Below are positions 53,760 to 64,000 of a DNA stretch of 64,000 bases, piece after piece. This DNA comes from Hericium rajendrae. Its lineage: Eukaryota > Basidiomycota > Agaricomycetes > Russulales > Hericiaceae. The notes under the pieces are model-generated. The model was not told where the DNA came from and did no database searches. It saw nothing but the letters and a program-made list of their open reading frames with translations. The translations under genes and the position numbers were made by a program. How positions within the stretch are numbered: position 1 is the first letter of the stretch; every line of letters begins with the position of its first letter. The stretch lies in NCBI GenBank assembly GCA_033439255.1, contig CM065879.1:4346501-4410500 (forward strand). The letters are read 5' to 3'.

Positions 53760-55243
53760 TCAGATCTGCTCTCCACCTTCGTCGTCCTCCTGTCCTTCCA
53801 CCTGGTCTATATCATTGCTACTCCCCTCGACAAACAGCTCCATGGGTCTTCCTTTTATACCCCATACTTCGTTCTGCGTCGTGCGCTCTTGCTTGCGAGG
53901 ATCGGCGCTGGCCAGAAAGATAGTGGCATGTATATTAGGCAACACGACTAAGCCGAGATCATTAGGTGCACCGTTGGGACGCTTCTTACTCTGCAAGTTA
54001 TAAGCAGTTAGAGTGAAGACAACAGCAGCTGCATCCCCTGATTCCAGTTCGCCGGGGATAGTGCTGAGAGACTTGTATCGTCCGAGTACAAAAGGGGAAC
54101 CACCATTATACCTCGGGACTACACAGAATGTTAGAGCGTACCCATCAAACCATATATGCTCAGCTGCTTACCTTCGTCGTCACGAGTCAGCACAGGATTA
54201 ACATCTCCGCCTCGACGCCCACCATACGAACGGCCAACGCCAACTCTAGTGTTCGCCGCTGTTGTACAGCACAGATATAAGCTTCGATGCATGCAATGGG
54301 TTGATGAACGAGTGACTCACCGACGACCCGCTGTGTCCTGAAGGTAACACCAAGGTTGAACGTAGGGATGAATATGGACCTCTGCTCGTATATGCTACCA
54401 ATCACAGCAGCTGCGCGCGGCCATAGACAATTGAAAACTGCTAGGTTCATTTGCTTGCTGTTTCGATTAAGGACAAGATCAGACTTCATCACTAAGCCCA
54501 GAAGAAAAAACATTGCGGTGCGCCCAGTCTCTTTCATCATGACGACATTATTCTTGCCTCCATATTCAAACTCGCTCGGGTCAGCGAGGGCCAAGTTCTT
54601 CAGATCTTTGGCACCCGACTGAGCACAAAACAAGTCGATACGCCTATACATGCCACATAAGGACGAGTCAGATCCTGATCTGACAGAATTCACAAGCTTA
54701 AACTGACCTTTGCACCTCAGGATCGGAGAATTCCTCTTCAACGTACGCGACAGGAATCTCTGTCGCATCGGTATTCCCGCCTGAATTAGTAACAGATTCG
54801 ACAAAACTATTCGCAAATGAGCAATGACACGACTACACGAAGGCACAGGAACAAGGCTCACGGAAGTAGGGTGATTTCGTCCATTTTGCAGCGTCTGATA
54901 TCTCAATCAGTCCTGCGAGGATAACCATGAAGAAAACAACCTACATGCTTGTCCTATTATCCGTGAGCGAAGCACCATCTAAATGCAATTGTCTGGCGCT
55001 AGTGAATGCCGCCGGTTGCTGATCCGGCGCCGGGATCGCATCGTCACTTTTCTTGATGATGTTACTTTCGTCCTTGCTTGGGGGCGCATCCGTATGCTCA
55101 AAGACCTGCTCGCCAACAGACTCAGCTTCAGGACCACGGCTGTAATACAATTTCAACATGCAATACCGGGTTGAAAGATAGCGGACTAAGACTAACCTTG
55201 ACTCCTCCAATGATTGATCCGTCAGCGGACTAGGTTCGTTCAC
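53760..55243 (-). CDS. Unknown multi-exon Agaricomycete protein
   Basis: At least six minus-strand exons splice in frame: SRGPEAESVGEQVFEHTDAP (about 55137-54952); SDAAKWTKSPYF; FVESVTNSGG, VAYVEEEFSDPEVQ; the large exon RIDLFCAQSGAKDLKNLALA, FEYGGKNNVVMMKETGRTAM, FNCLWPRAAAVIGSIYEQRS (about 54647-54325); NTRVGVGRSYGGRRGGDVNP; and RYNGGSPFVLGRYKSLSTIP to the stop at 53760. The order of segments (GGKNNVVMM, WPRAAAV.G.IYEQRS, FVLGRYKSL) is one I associate with a conserved protein of unknown function in mushrooms. No catalytic motif is obvious. The 5' end is unresolved: the first exon opens without an ATG near 55243. Confidence 0.6.
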
Positions 55244-55263
55244 ATGAAACAGTCACTTAGTGC

Positions 55264-56235
55264 ATTGAGGTAATGCCAGGTGAACCTGACAAAGTGCCAT
55301 TGTTGATTGGCCATCCTGCGCTGGCCCGTCCGTCACAATGTAGCAGTCATTCAATGACAGGCCTGCCCTTCCTATGTACCAATGGGTCATTGTCTGGCCT
55401 CTAGTCATTTAATCTGTAGTGTCCATTCATCATTGACCGGCCTGTCCTCTGACATCCATTGGATCATTGGCTGGCCCACTTGATCCCGCGGGATATCAGT
55501 TGCTCGGCCCGTCCTCTACCGTCCATTGGGTCATTAGCTGGCCCATCCCCTTATAATGTCTACTGGTCATTCATCATTGACGGGCCCGTCCTCTGATGTT
55601 CATTGGATCATTGGCTGGCCCATTTGATCCCGCGGGATATCAGTTGCTTGGCCTGTCCTCTACCGTCCATTGGGTCATTAGCTGGCCCATCCCCTTATAA
55701 TGTCTACTGGTCATTCATCATTGACGGGCCTGTCCTCTGATGTCCAATGGGTCATTGGCTGGCCCTCTCGATCCCGCAGAATGTCAATTGCTCGGCCGGT
55801 TCTCTACCATCCATTGGGTCATCGACAGGCCTGTCCCCTTATAATGTCTACTGGTCATTCATCATTGACGGGCCCATCATCTGATGTCCGATGGGTCATT
55901 GGCTGGCCCTCTCGATCCCGCAGGATATCAGTTGCTCGGCCCATCCTCTACCGTCCATTGGATCATTGACAGGCCCATCCTCTTACAATTTCTACTGGTC
56001 ATTGGGTCATTGGCTGGCCCATCCTCTTACAATACCACTGCATATTCATCATTGACTGGCCCGTCCTCTGACATCCAATGGGTCATTGGCTGGCCTGTCC
56101 TTTAACAATGTCTACTGTACATTCATCATTGACGGGCCCATTCTCCACTGTCTAATGGGTCATTGGCTGGTCCACTTGACCCTACAGGTTGTCAATTGCT
56201 CGGCCCATCCTCTACTGTCCAATGAGATGTTATTG
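55264..56235 (+). repeat. Tandem array of about 65-130-bp units (GTCATTGGCTGGCCC family)
   Basis: Repeated blocks combine 'ggtcattggctggccc', 'gatcccgcgggatatcagttgctcggccc', 'gtcctctaccgtccattgggtcatt' and 'cttataatgtctactggtcattcatcattgacgggccc'. At least six partial or full copies are seen. No coding content. The right-hand 260 bp (from 55975) recurs inverted at 59146-59404. Confidence 0.9.
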
Positions 56236-57170
56236 GATCTCATGGAATCCTGCCAGACTCTATCTTAGATGTTTTCAGATCCCATGTGATCCCACAGGAT
56301 TCTGTTTTAGACATTTTCAGATCCCATGAGATCCTGTGGGATTCTATCTTAGACATTTTTGAATCCCATGAAATTCCACAGGATTCTGTTTTAGACATTT
56401 TTGGATCCCATGGAATCTTGCAGGATTCTGTTTTAGACATTTTTGAGAATCCCGCGGGATTCTCTTTTGGACATTTTTGGATCCCATGGGATCCCATGGG
56501 ATTTTGTTTTAGACATTTTCAGGGATCCCGTGGGATTCTGTCTTAGACATTTTCTGACTGCATGAAATCCCACAGGATTTTGTTTTAAACATTTTTAGAG
56601 ATCCTGCAAGATTCTGTTTTGGACATTTTTAGATCCCATGGGATCCCATGAGATTTTGTTTTAGACATTTTTAGGGATCCTGCAGAAATTTGTCTTAGAC
56701 ATTTTCTGACTGCATGAAATCCCGTGGGATTCAGTTTTAGACATTTTCGGAGATCCCGTGGGATTCTGTCTTAGTAGACATTTTCTAACCACATGAAATC
56801 CTACGAGATTTTGTTTTAGACATTTTTAGGGATCCCACGGGATTCTGTCTTAGACATTTTCTGACTGCATGAAATCCCGCGGGATTCAGTTTTAGACATT
56901 TTCGGAGATCCCGCGGGATTCTGTCTTAGTAGACATTTTCTAACCACATGAAATCCCACGAAATTCAGTTTTAGACATTTTTAGACTACATAAAATTCTG
57001 CAAGATTATATTTTAGATGTTTTCAGATTCATAGGATCTTGTAGGACTCCATGTTAGATATTTTTTGTATTTTATAAAATCTTGACTTAGATGCTTTTGG
57101 ATTTCATGAGATCAAGTCTTGTAGGATTTTGTCTTAGATACTTTTGAAATTTATAAGGTTTCACCTGAGT
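56236..57170 (+). repeat. Left arm of giant palindrome: array of about 40-bp GATCCC..GGGATTCTGTTTTAGACATTTT units
   Basis: More than 20 degenerate units, each with a self-complementary core such as GATCCCATGGGATC or ATCCCGCGGGAT followed by TCTGTTTTAGACATTTT. The reverse complement lies at 58209-59143; coordinates on the two arms sum to 115,379. Outer parts are almost identical between arms, and inner parts (past about 57000) have drifted. Confidence 0.9.
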
Positions 57171-58008
57171 TACCATGATATTTTGCAAAATGCTGATTTA
57201 GTGTCATCTCATGAGATCCAATGGTAATTTATCAATTTGGCAATTATCCAAGAATCTCAAGCTATGCTTAGATGTAACATCCAAATTGTTCTATAAGCAA
57301 TTATGCCAAGTTTAGTACTTAACTATACAATATATCTATATACATTTGCTTCATTTTGTGAGCTGAATTCAAATGTAACACTTTTTTATTTATATTAACT
57401 GCCAAATATGAAAATGTGTGCTTAAACAACTATATGCACTCTTTGATAGATGATTTCTTAATATCTAATTGAAGGTAACATGCATTAAGTTATATAAGGA
57501 CTGGTTGAGGTCATGATACAAATATTATACTTAAAAATTGTACAAATCAGTATATTGCAGTTTTTTATGGTTCAATTGGAGAATATGTTTAGCAATATAT
57601 TGGATTAGATGCAGGTTTTTCAGGACCTTTCATATAGTAACATTTTTATATCAATTGGATCAGAACTAACTGAGATATTTACAAATTTTTGTTTTACACA
57701 AAGCATTTTATCCAGTATTTTGCAGTTTGCAAGTGAGCCAGGACAGCTATGACAGTCAGACCACTTGTTTACCACTCAGATGACATTGTACTACACTTCA
57801 AGACACATATCACTATTTTTACATATCACTTGTTACTTTGCTATTCTGGTATCTCAGATTGAATTTCTAGATAAATATATCTGAGATAGGCAAAGATGAC
57901 CATTTTTCTGACTCACTGACAATGGTCTGATTTGCATAAGTCAGACTACTTTCAGATGAGTCAGACCACTGTCAATGAGTCAGAAAAATGACCATGTTTG
58001 CTAATGTG
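57171..58008. other. AT-rich centre of the palindrome
   Basis: Unique-looking AT-rich DNA with no gene. A short inverted repeat (about 57898-57915 and 57965-57985, 'gaccat.tttctgactca') lies near the right side. It acts as the loop between the two arms. Confidence 0.6.
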
Positions 58009-59404
58009 AGAAGCAAAAGTCTATAGAACAGAATTCTACAGAATTCCATAAGATCCAAAAGTGTCTAAGATGAGATTTCACAAGATTATCCAAAACAGAA
58101 TCCTGTAATATCCCATGATAGGATCTGAAAGTGTCTAAAACAACATCTCATATAATTTGATCCTATGAAATTTAAAAGCATCTAAGACAAGATTTTATGG
58201 GATCCAAAAATGTCTAAGACAGAGTCTGTGAGATTTCATGTGATCTGAAAATATCTAAGACAGAATCTCATGGGATCTAAAAATGTCTAAAACAGAATCT
58301 CACAAGATCCTATGAGATCTGAAAACATCTAAAACAGAATTCCGCAGAATTTCATGTGGTCGAAAAATGTCTAAGATAGAATCCTACGAAATACCTGAAA
58401 ATGTCTAAAACTGAATTCCGTGGGATTTCATGTGGTTAGAAAATGTCTACTAAGACAGAATCCCGCGGGATCTCCGAAAATGTCTAAAACTGAATCCCGC
58501 GGGATTTCATGCAGTCAGAAAATGTCTAAGACAGAATCCCATGGGATCCCTAAAAATGTCTAAAACAAAATCTCGTAGGATTTCATGTGGTTAGAAAATG
58601 TCTACTAAGACAGAATCCCACGGGATCTCCGAAAATGTCTAAAACTGAATCCCACGGGATTTCATGCAGTCAGAAAATGTCTAAGACAAATTTCTGCAGG
58701 ATCCCTAAAAATGTCTAAAACAAAATCTCATGGGATCCCATGGGATCTAAAAATGTCCAAAACAGAATCTTGCAGGATCTCTAAAAATGTTTAAAACAAA
58801 ATCCTGTGGGATTTCATGCAGTCAGAAAATGTCTAAGACAGAATCCCACGGGATCCCTGAAAATGTCTAAAACAAAATCCCATGGGATCCCATGGGATCC
58901 AAAAATGTCCAAAAGAGAATCCCGCGGGATTCTCAAAAATGTCTAAAACAGAATCCTGCAAGATTCCATGGGATCCAAAAATGTCTAAAACAGAATCCTG
59001 TGGAATTTCATGGGATTCAAAAATGTCTAAGATAGAATCCCACAGGATCTCATGGGATCTGAAAATGTCTAAAACAGAATCCTGTGGGATCACATGGGAT
59101 CTGAAAACATCTAAGATAGAGTCTGGCAGGATTCCATGAGATCCAATAACATCTCATTGGACAGTAGAGGATGGGCCGAGCAATTGACAACCTGTAGGAT
59201 CAAGTGGACCAGCCAATGACCCATTAGACAGTGGAGAATGGGCCCGTCAATGATGAATGTACAGTAGACATTGTTAAAGGACAGGCCAGCCAATGACCCA
59301 TTGGATGTCAGAGGACGGGCCAGTCAATGATGAATATGCAGTGGTATTGTAAGAGGATGGGCCAGCCAATGACCCAATGACCAGTAGAAATTGTAAGAGG
59401 ATGG
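58009..59404 (-). repeat. Right arm of giant palindrome, truncated by an LTR insertion
   Basis: Reverse complement of 55975-57370, best preserved from 58380 outward. It stops at 59404 in 'gaggatgg', exactly where the chromovirus LTR begins. The left arm continues outward for another 700 bp beyond the matching point. Confidence 0.9.
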
Positions 59405-59827
59405 TGTCACGGATCGCTCCACTTCTCTCCGCCTTCTTCTCTGCCATCAAGGCATCGCGTCGGTCATGTGCTCCAGCAGCCCCATCACATGTTCACTTCC
59501 TCACATGACCTGGGGCTATCCTTCACCCATGCCCTTGTTCCCCTTTGGGACATCCTATTGTTCTCCCTCCCATTGTTCTCCTTTTGGCCACCATTGTTCT
59601 CACTCTATTGTTCGACCCGTTATGGTGTCCATTGTTCTTTTCCCATTGTCGTCCCAGTACTTATAGTCTCCCTGTCGCTCGCCTATTTCCCTAGATTGTC
59701 CATTTCGTCTGTACCGTACTGTACCTCCAATACAGGTCACTGCGCTGCTAGTCGCTCTCTGCTCTCTCGCTCCCATCATCGCTGGTGACTTGGGTGGTTC
59801 TCTGCTGTCTACGACCGAGTCTTGACA
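59405..59827 (+). repeat. 5' LTR of chromovirus copy 2
   Basis: 423 bp, TGTCACGG...GTCTTGACA, a few substitutions from the LTRs of copy 1. Confidence 0.95.
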
Positions 59828-60384
59828 CCTGGACAATCTCTCATACACCCGCCTCACCTCTCTACTATCGCCCATCATACCTTTCTTCTTTGAACCCTTC
59901 ACCGCCGACATCTTCACCGAATCTCGACACCCATTCCATCAACCTCATCTCCCCTTCCCCATCGCCAACACTATCGAGGGCAGTGCACTCATCCCCCTCC
60001 TCCGCTATTGTGCTGTGAAGCGTTGGGAAGCCGAAGGAGTTTGGTTTCGATTGAGGTCGTGGAAACCACGTGCAGGTGCTATCTCCATTGCCTTATACGT
60101 TCGAATTCGAGTTTCCTTTGACGTCGACTTGCAAGAATTCACGTTCGGTGCCTCGGACATCGCTTACCACTGTCGCCAACCCAACCGAGGATCCCCTGCA
60201 AGCATCCTGCCATCGACCTCGTTCCCCTTTTGCACACTAGGTCTCTTCACCCCTGAACCCTCGCCTGAGCCTGTGTGGGCCAGAGAACGCCTCGGCCACC
60301 GATTCCTCAGAACCCCATACTCGGATCCCCTGTACCCTCGTGCTCTTGGTCGTCGCCCAGTTGCGGCTGACTTCCTCTAGACCT

Positions 60385-62055
60385 CACCATTGATCCCACC
60401 GACCCCCGTTTCCAGACCACTGAACCATACCCACTTGGCATCTTTGCCTCGCTCGACGAATACTTCATCTACACCCTTTCCGGCATCGTTCGAGTAGACT
60501 TCGACACTCCGGACGAGGACGACGACGGTCCTGCACAGTGGTACTTCGCTGATCGTGACGACCAGGAGGACCTCGAGCTTAACGACTTTGACGTCGCAGC
60601 TACAGAACACCGCCGTCAACACCCCGCTACCCCACCGCTTCCCACCGTTGCCCTTTCTAGCGTAGATTCTCCCCTGCTCGCACCACACCACTTGTTGTTC
60701 CCCCAGGTATTACCTTCAACCCGGTAACCAACAACTACTACGCATACCGCTCCGACACCAATCGGCTTGTAGTTGGTTGGCGACCCAGCCTCGTAGACGA
60801 AAGTGACCTGTGGTTTTGGCAGGCCAGTACCCTCTTCTTAACTGCTGCAGAACTTGCACTCTCTCAGGCAGTTATAGAGAATCTCGCTCAGCAACAAGCT
60901 ACCCGCCTCGATACCCTTCGGGCCCCACTACCACCACCTGTTTCAACGCCTACCCCAGTACCAGTCCCCTCACCTGCTCCACCCGTTGCCGCTGTTGCAT
61001 CGACACCCACCGTCAACGTCAAACCAATCATTGCCCCACCTCCCCCTATTCCGCCGCCCGACGACATGTCCAACCCCGAGATCGGCGTCAAACCTGCTCC
61101 CTTTGAGGGAGATCGTTCCAAGTCCAAGGAATTCCAGCTGCGTATTCGCTTATTCCTTCGTGCCAACTCTGTCAGGTATAAAGAGGATACCGCCCAGATC
61201 TCCCTCTTCCTCGACCTCTGCCAGGGCCCTATTGCCGGCCAGTGGGCCACCCAGCGTGTCGAGGAGATCCTTGAGGATGACGATCTTGTGGCTGCAGCCA
61301 CATCTCCAGCCCATGTCCCTCGCTACGCCAACCTCACTGCCCTTCGAACTCGCTTCAATTTGGACTTCTCCCCCCTTGACGACTCCAAGGACGCCTCCCA
61401 TGCCATCCAGACCCTCCAGATGGGCACGCGCCCGGTAGTCGACTACATCACCGAGTTCGAGTCCTTCGCTCCTCGCACCGGCTACAACGATGTGGCCCTG
61501 ATCGATTGGTTCCTGCATGGCCTCAACAGCGCCTTGCGAGATGATTGCCAGCGCAGCTACCCCACGCCCACCACCCTGGTTGAGTGGAAGGCAAGGGCCC
61601 GGGACAGGAATGCTGCCTACCTCATGCGCACCCGGTTCCAGAGTCCCCGCCCTACAACTGGGCGCGCCCCGGTGAGCACTCGCTCCCCTCAGTCCACATC
61701 TACTGGCCGATCCCGCACAGTTGCTGCTACAGGTGCCCCACTGCCCAAACTCTCGGAGCCTGACCGTGAGCGTCTCAGGCGTGAGGGTGGTTGCTTCCGC
61801 TGTCGCCAGAAGGGCCATGGCTTCCGTGACTGCCCCCTCAATGCTGACTCCAACCCCCGTGCCCCAATCCCTCGTGTCCGAGCGCTAGAAACCAGCTCTG
61901 CCCCGGGAGTAGCTCCAGAAGATGCAGCCGCCGCCCTCGCTGTCCCCGCCATCAACAGGTCCATCGCTGACTTATCGTCGCAGTTGAAGGACTTGAGTGA
62001 GGAAGAAAGGGAAGAGGCAAAAGCTGCATTAAAGGATATGGTTGAGGGTTTTTAA
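60385..62055 (+). mobile_element. gag region of chromovirus copy 2
   Basis: Same layout as in copy 1: N-terminal extension with DEYFIYTLSGIVRVDFD, Pro-rich linker, capsid-like domain and a complete CCHC knuckle (CFRCRQKGHGFRDC). Confidence 0.85.
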
Positions 62056-62078
62056 AGCGCCCCCCGGTCACGTCGTCC

Positions 62079-64000
62079 GTGGGTGGCAAGAAACATCTCT
62101 TTGATCCGTCGAATCGCTTCTCTGTACTATCCGACCCCTGTGAGCAATCGTATCCATCGTCTTTGCGCATGTCCGCTATCACGCCCAACCGTCAGACACC
62201 GTCCATTACGCTCCAGGCCAAGATTATCACTACCCCGATCAAGAAACAAATCGACGCTGAGGCACTTCTCGATAGTGGTGCAGAAGGCATCATTATGCAC
62301 CCCGAGTTTGCCAAGAAACACCAGTTCCCCCTCAAGAAACTCCCTAAACCCTTTCCCGTTCGCAATGTGGACAACTCCGAAAACATCATGGGCTGGGTCC
62401 GCTATTCAGTCAACCAGAACATCCGCATTTACGCCAAGGACTCGACGTCCTTCCATGAGGAGACAGCTGAGTTCTATCTCGTTGACATTGGTGACTACGA
62501 CATTATCCTTGGGACCGATTGGTTACAGGAACACAACCCTGAAATTGATTGGGTCTCTCGTCGTGTCGACATGACTCGATGCCCTCCCTCTTGCACTCTG
62601 AATAAACCCCGGTCAAGAACCTGTCCACTCGCACTGAACGCCGCCACTCAGCCCCTCGTCCACCAGTCCTCAGCACTGCTGCAGTACTGCTTCCCCCACC
62701 TTGCCCCCTCCATTGCTCCCACTGCCCCCACCATTTGTTGCTGCTCCACTTCCCAAATACGTGATCCCTGCTCGCCGAGTCCAAGGTGTCCGCCTTCGCC
62801 GCATCCACCTGTCCAAAGTCCCTGCACGTCTATTCACTGAGGACGATGACCCCCGACCTAATGTCGATGACGACTGGGTTGAAGAGGGCCTTCGTCTAGC
62901 TGGTGTTCTCCCTGACTGGGACACACCACCCCCACCAGACGATGACCCCGACTATCAACACACCATCCGTATCCGTCGCTCTTTCACCAATGCTCAGAAA
63001 CTGGCGGAGCGTGTGGCCACTCGTGTTGCAGAGAAGTCCTTTGCTGAGATGGTTCCCCCTCAGTATCAGGATTTCCAACCCGTCTTCGACGAGGAATCCT
63101 CCCATCGCCTCCCCGAACGTCGCCCTTGGGATCACGCCATTGACCTGAAAGATGGTTTTGAACCCCGTTCATGCAAGGTCTATCCCATGGCTCCTACCGA
63201 GCAGGAGGACCTCGATTCATTCCTTGATGACCAGGTCAAGAAAGGCTACATCCGTCCTTCCAAATCCCCTATGGCGAGTCCCTTCTTCTTTATCAAGAAA
63301 AAAGATGGAAAACTACGCCCCGTCCAGGACTATCGCACCCTCAACAAAGGCACCATCAAGAATGAATACCCCCTGCCCCTCATCTCTGAACTCGTTGACA
63401 AACTCAAGGGTGCCAAAGTCTTCTCCAAGATGGACGTTCGTTGGGGTTACAACAACGTTCGCATCAAGGAGGGCGACGAATGGAAAGCCGCCTTCAAAAC
63501 CAACCGCGGTCTCTTTGAACCCCTGGTGATGTTTTTTGGTCTTACCAACTCCCCTGCCACGTTCCAAGGAATGATGAATGAACTTTTCAAGGATCTCATC
63601 GACACGGGCAAAGTCGTCATCTACATGGACGATATCCTCATTTTCACCGAAACCCTCGAAGAACATCGCGACCTTGTGCGCAAGGTCCTCCAACGCCTCC
63701 AGGACAATGACCTCTTCCTCAAACCAGAGAAGTGCTCGTTCGAGCAGCCCTCAGTTGAGTTCCTTGGTCTCATCGTCTCCCATAACACGCTCGCCATGGA
63801 CCCCGTCAAGGTTGCAGGCATTGCTGAATGGCCTGCCCCTCGTAACGTCAAGGACGTCCAGTCCTTTGTTGGCTTTGGCAACTTCTATCGACGCTTTATC
63901 CAGGACTTCTCCAAAGTCGCTCGTCCCATGTTTGACCTTACCAAGAAAGACCATCCTTGGGCCTGGTCTGCTGAATGTCAACATGCCTTTGAGGCTCTTA
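62079..64000 (+). mobile_element. pol region of chromovirus copy 2 (window-truncated)
   Basis: Protease with LLDSGAEGIIM and reverse transcriptase with FIKKKDGKLRP and YMDDILIF, ending in the RNase H lead-in at the window edge. Confidence 0.9.

Larger units (their letters stand above)
59405..64000 (+). mobile_element. Ty3/Gypsy chromovirus, copy 2, running off the window
   Basis: 5' LTR 59405-59827 and about 4.2 kb of internal sequence nearly identical to copy 1 (26280-33380), in the same orientation. Visible parts are LTR, gag, protease and most of reverse transcriptase. RNase H, integrase, chromodomain and 3' LTR would lie beyond 64000. In the visible part it looks closer to whole than copy 1, with at most a few breaks. 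It is inserted in the right arm of the palindrome. Confidence 0.95.

Noticed and set aside
56240-59139. Mirror-image open frames in the palindrome arms that look like a repeated protein
   Set aside because: They are translations of the 40-bp satellite units; no start context, splice sites or unit-to-unit codon bias.
56236-59404. Array resembling CRISPR spacing
   Set aside because: Units are degenerate and continuous with no unique spacers, and the genome is eukaryotic.

Overview
The window looks like nuclear DNA of a filamentous basidiomycete, most likely an Agaricomycete. Genes carry many short spliceosomal introns (about 48-70 nt, GTNNGT donors, CTRAY branch sites). Products include Agaricomycete-type proteins, and the LTR elements are chromodomain Ty3/Gypsy elements typical of such fungi. 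No family search could be run, so the rank within Basidiomycota is an inference.

Layout. 1-20,136 is mostly host sequence: a small single-pass membrane protein (1.3-2.0 kb), a diverged 0.9-kb tandem duplication (2.57-4.33 kb), several unrecognised genes, an Fmp46/DUF1687-type redox protein with a micro-exon (8.8-9.4 kb), an unknown gene behind a clear TATA box (10.4-11.3 kb), a 12-exon CorA/Mnr2-type Mg2+ transporter (13.3-15.7 kb), and one or two long disordered Ser/Pro-rich genes (17.4-20.1 kb). A 4.2-kb Tc1/mariner-type transposon with about 320-bp inverted ends (20,139-24,313) cuts the last of these. It carries an intact five-exon DD34E transposase and, on the opposite strand, a second gene of unknown function that is now a pseudogene.

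19.3-44.6 kb is a locus built by duplication and nested insertion. A block [disordered gene - conserved spacer - 'NCDSW' gene] occurs twice in tandem (about 19.3-37.0 and 37.3-42.5 kb), and a third, more diverged NCDSW gene follows at 43.2-44.6 kb. All three NCDSW copies are decayed. Copy 1 is split at one codon boundary by a 10.7-kb insertion with Helitron/Helentron-like ends (26,142-36,807). That insertion itself contains a 7.1-kb chromovirus LTR element (26,280-33,380, TSD catgc). A second 1.4-kb insertion with the same ends (38,025-39,424) lies in block 2.

45.2-55.2 kb returns to host genes: a two-RRM protein that is probably mitochondrial, a 2-oxodicarboxylate mitochondrial carrier with 5-nt and 7-nt micro-exons, an unknown two-exon gene, a 0.68-kb MITE, a RING E3-like protein, and an unknown multi-exon Agaricomycete gene. 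From 55.3 kb the DNA is satellite-like. Two kinds of tandem repeat form a very large inverted repeat (arms 55,975-about 57,000 and about 58,380-59,404, symmetric about 57,689.5). A second copy of the same chromovirus (from 59,405, running off the window) is inserted in the right arm.

The genes do not form one pathway. The interest lies in the two-gene transposon, the Helitron-like pair, the duplicated and independently invaded block, the palindrome, and the micro-exons. Two otherwise well-conserved host genes (CorA, RRM) each contain one small frame-breaking indel, so either real decay or assembly error should be kept in mind.
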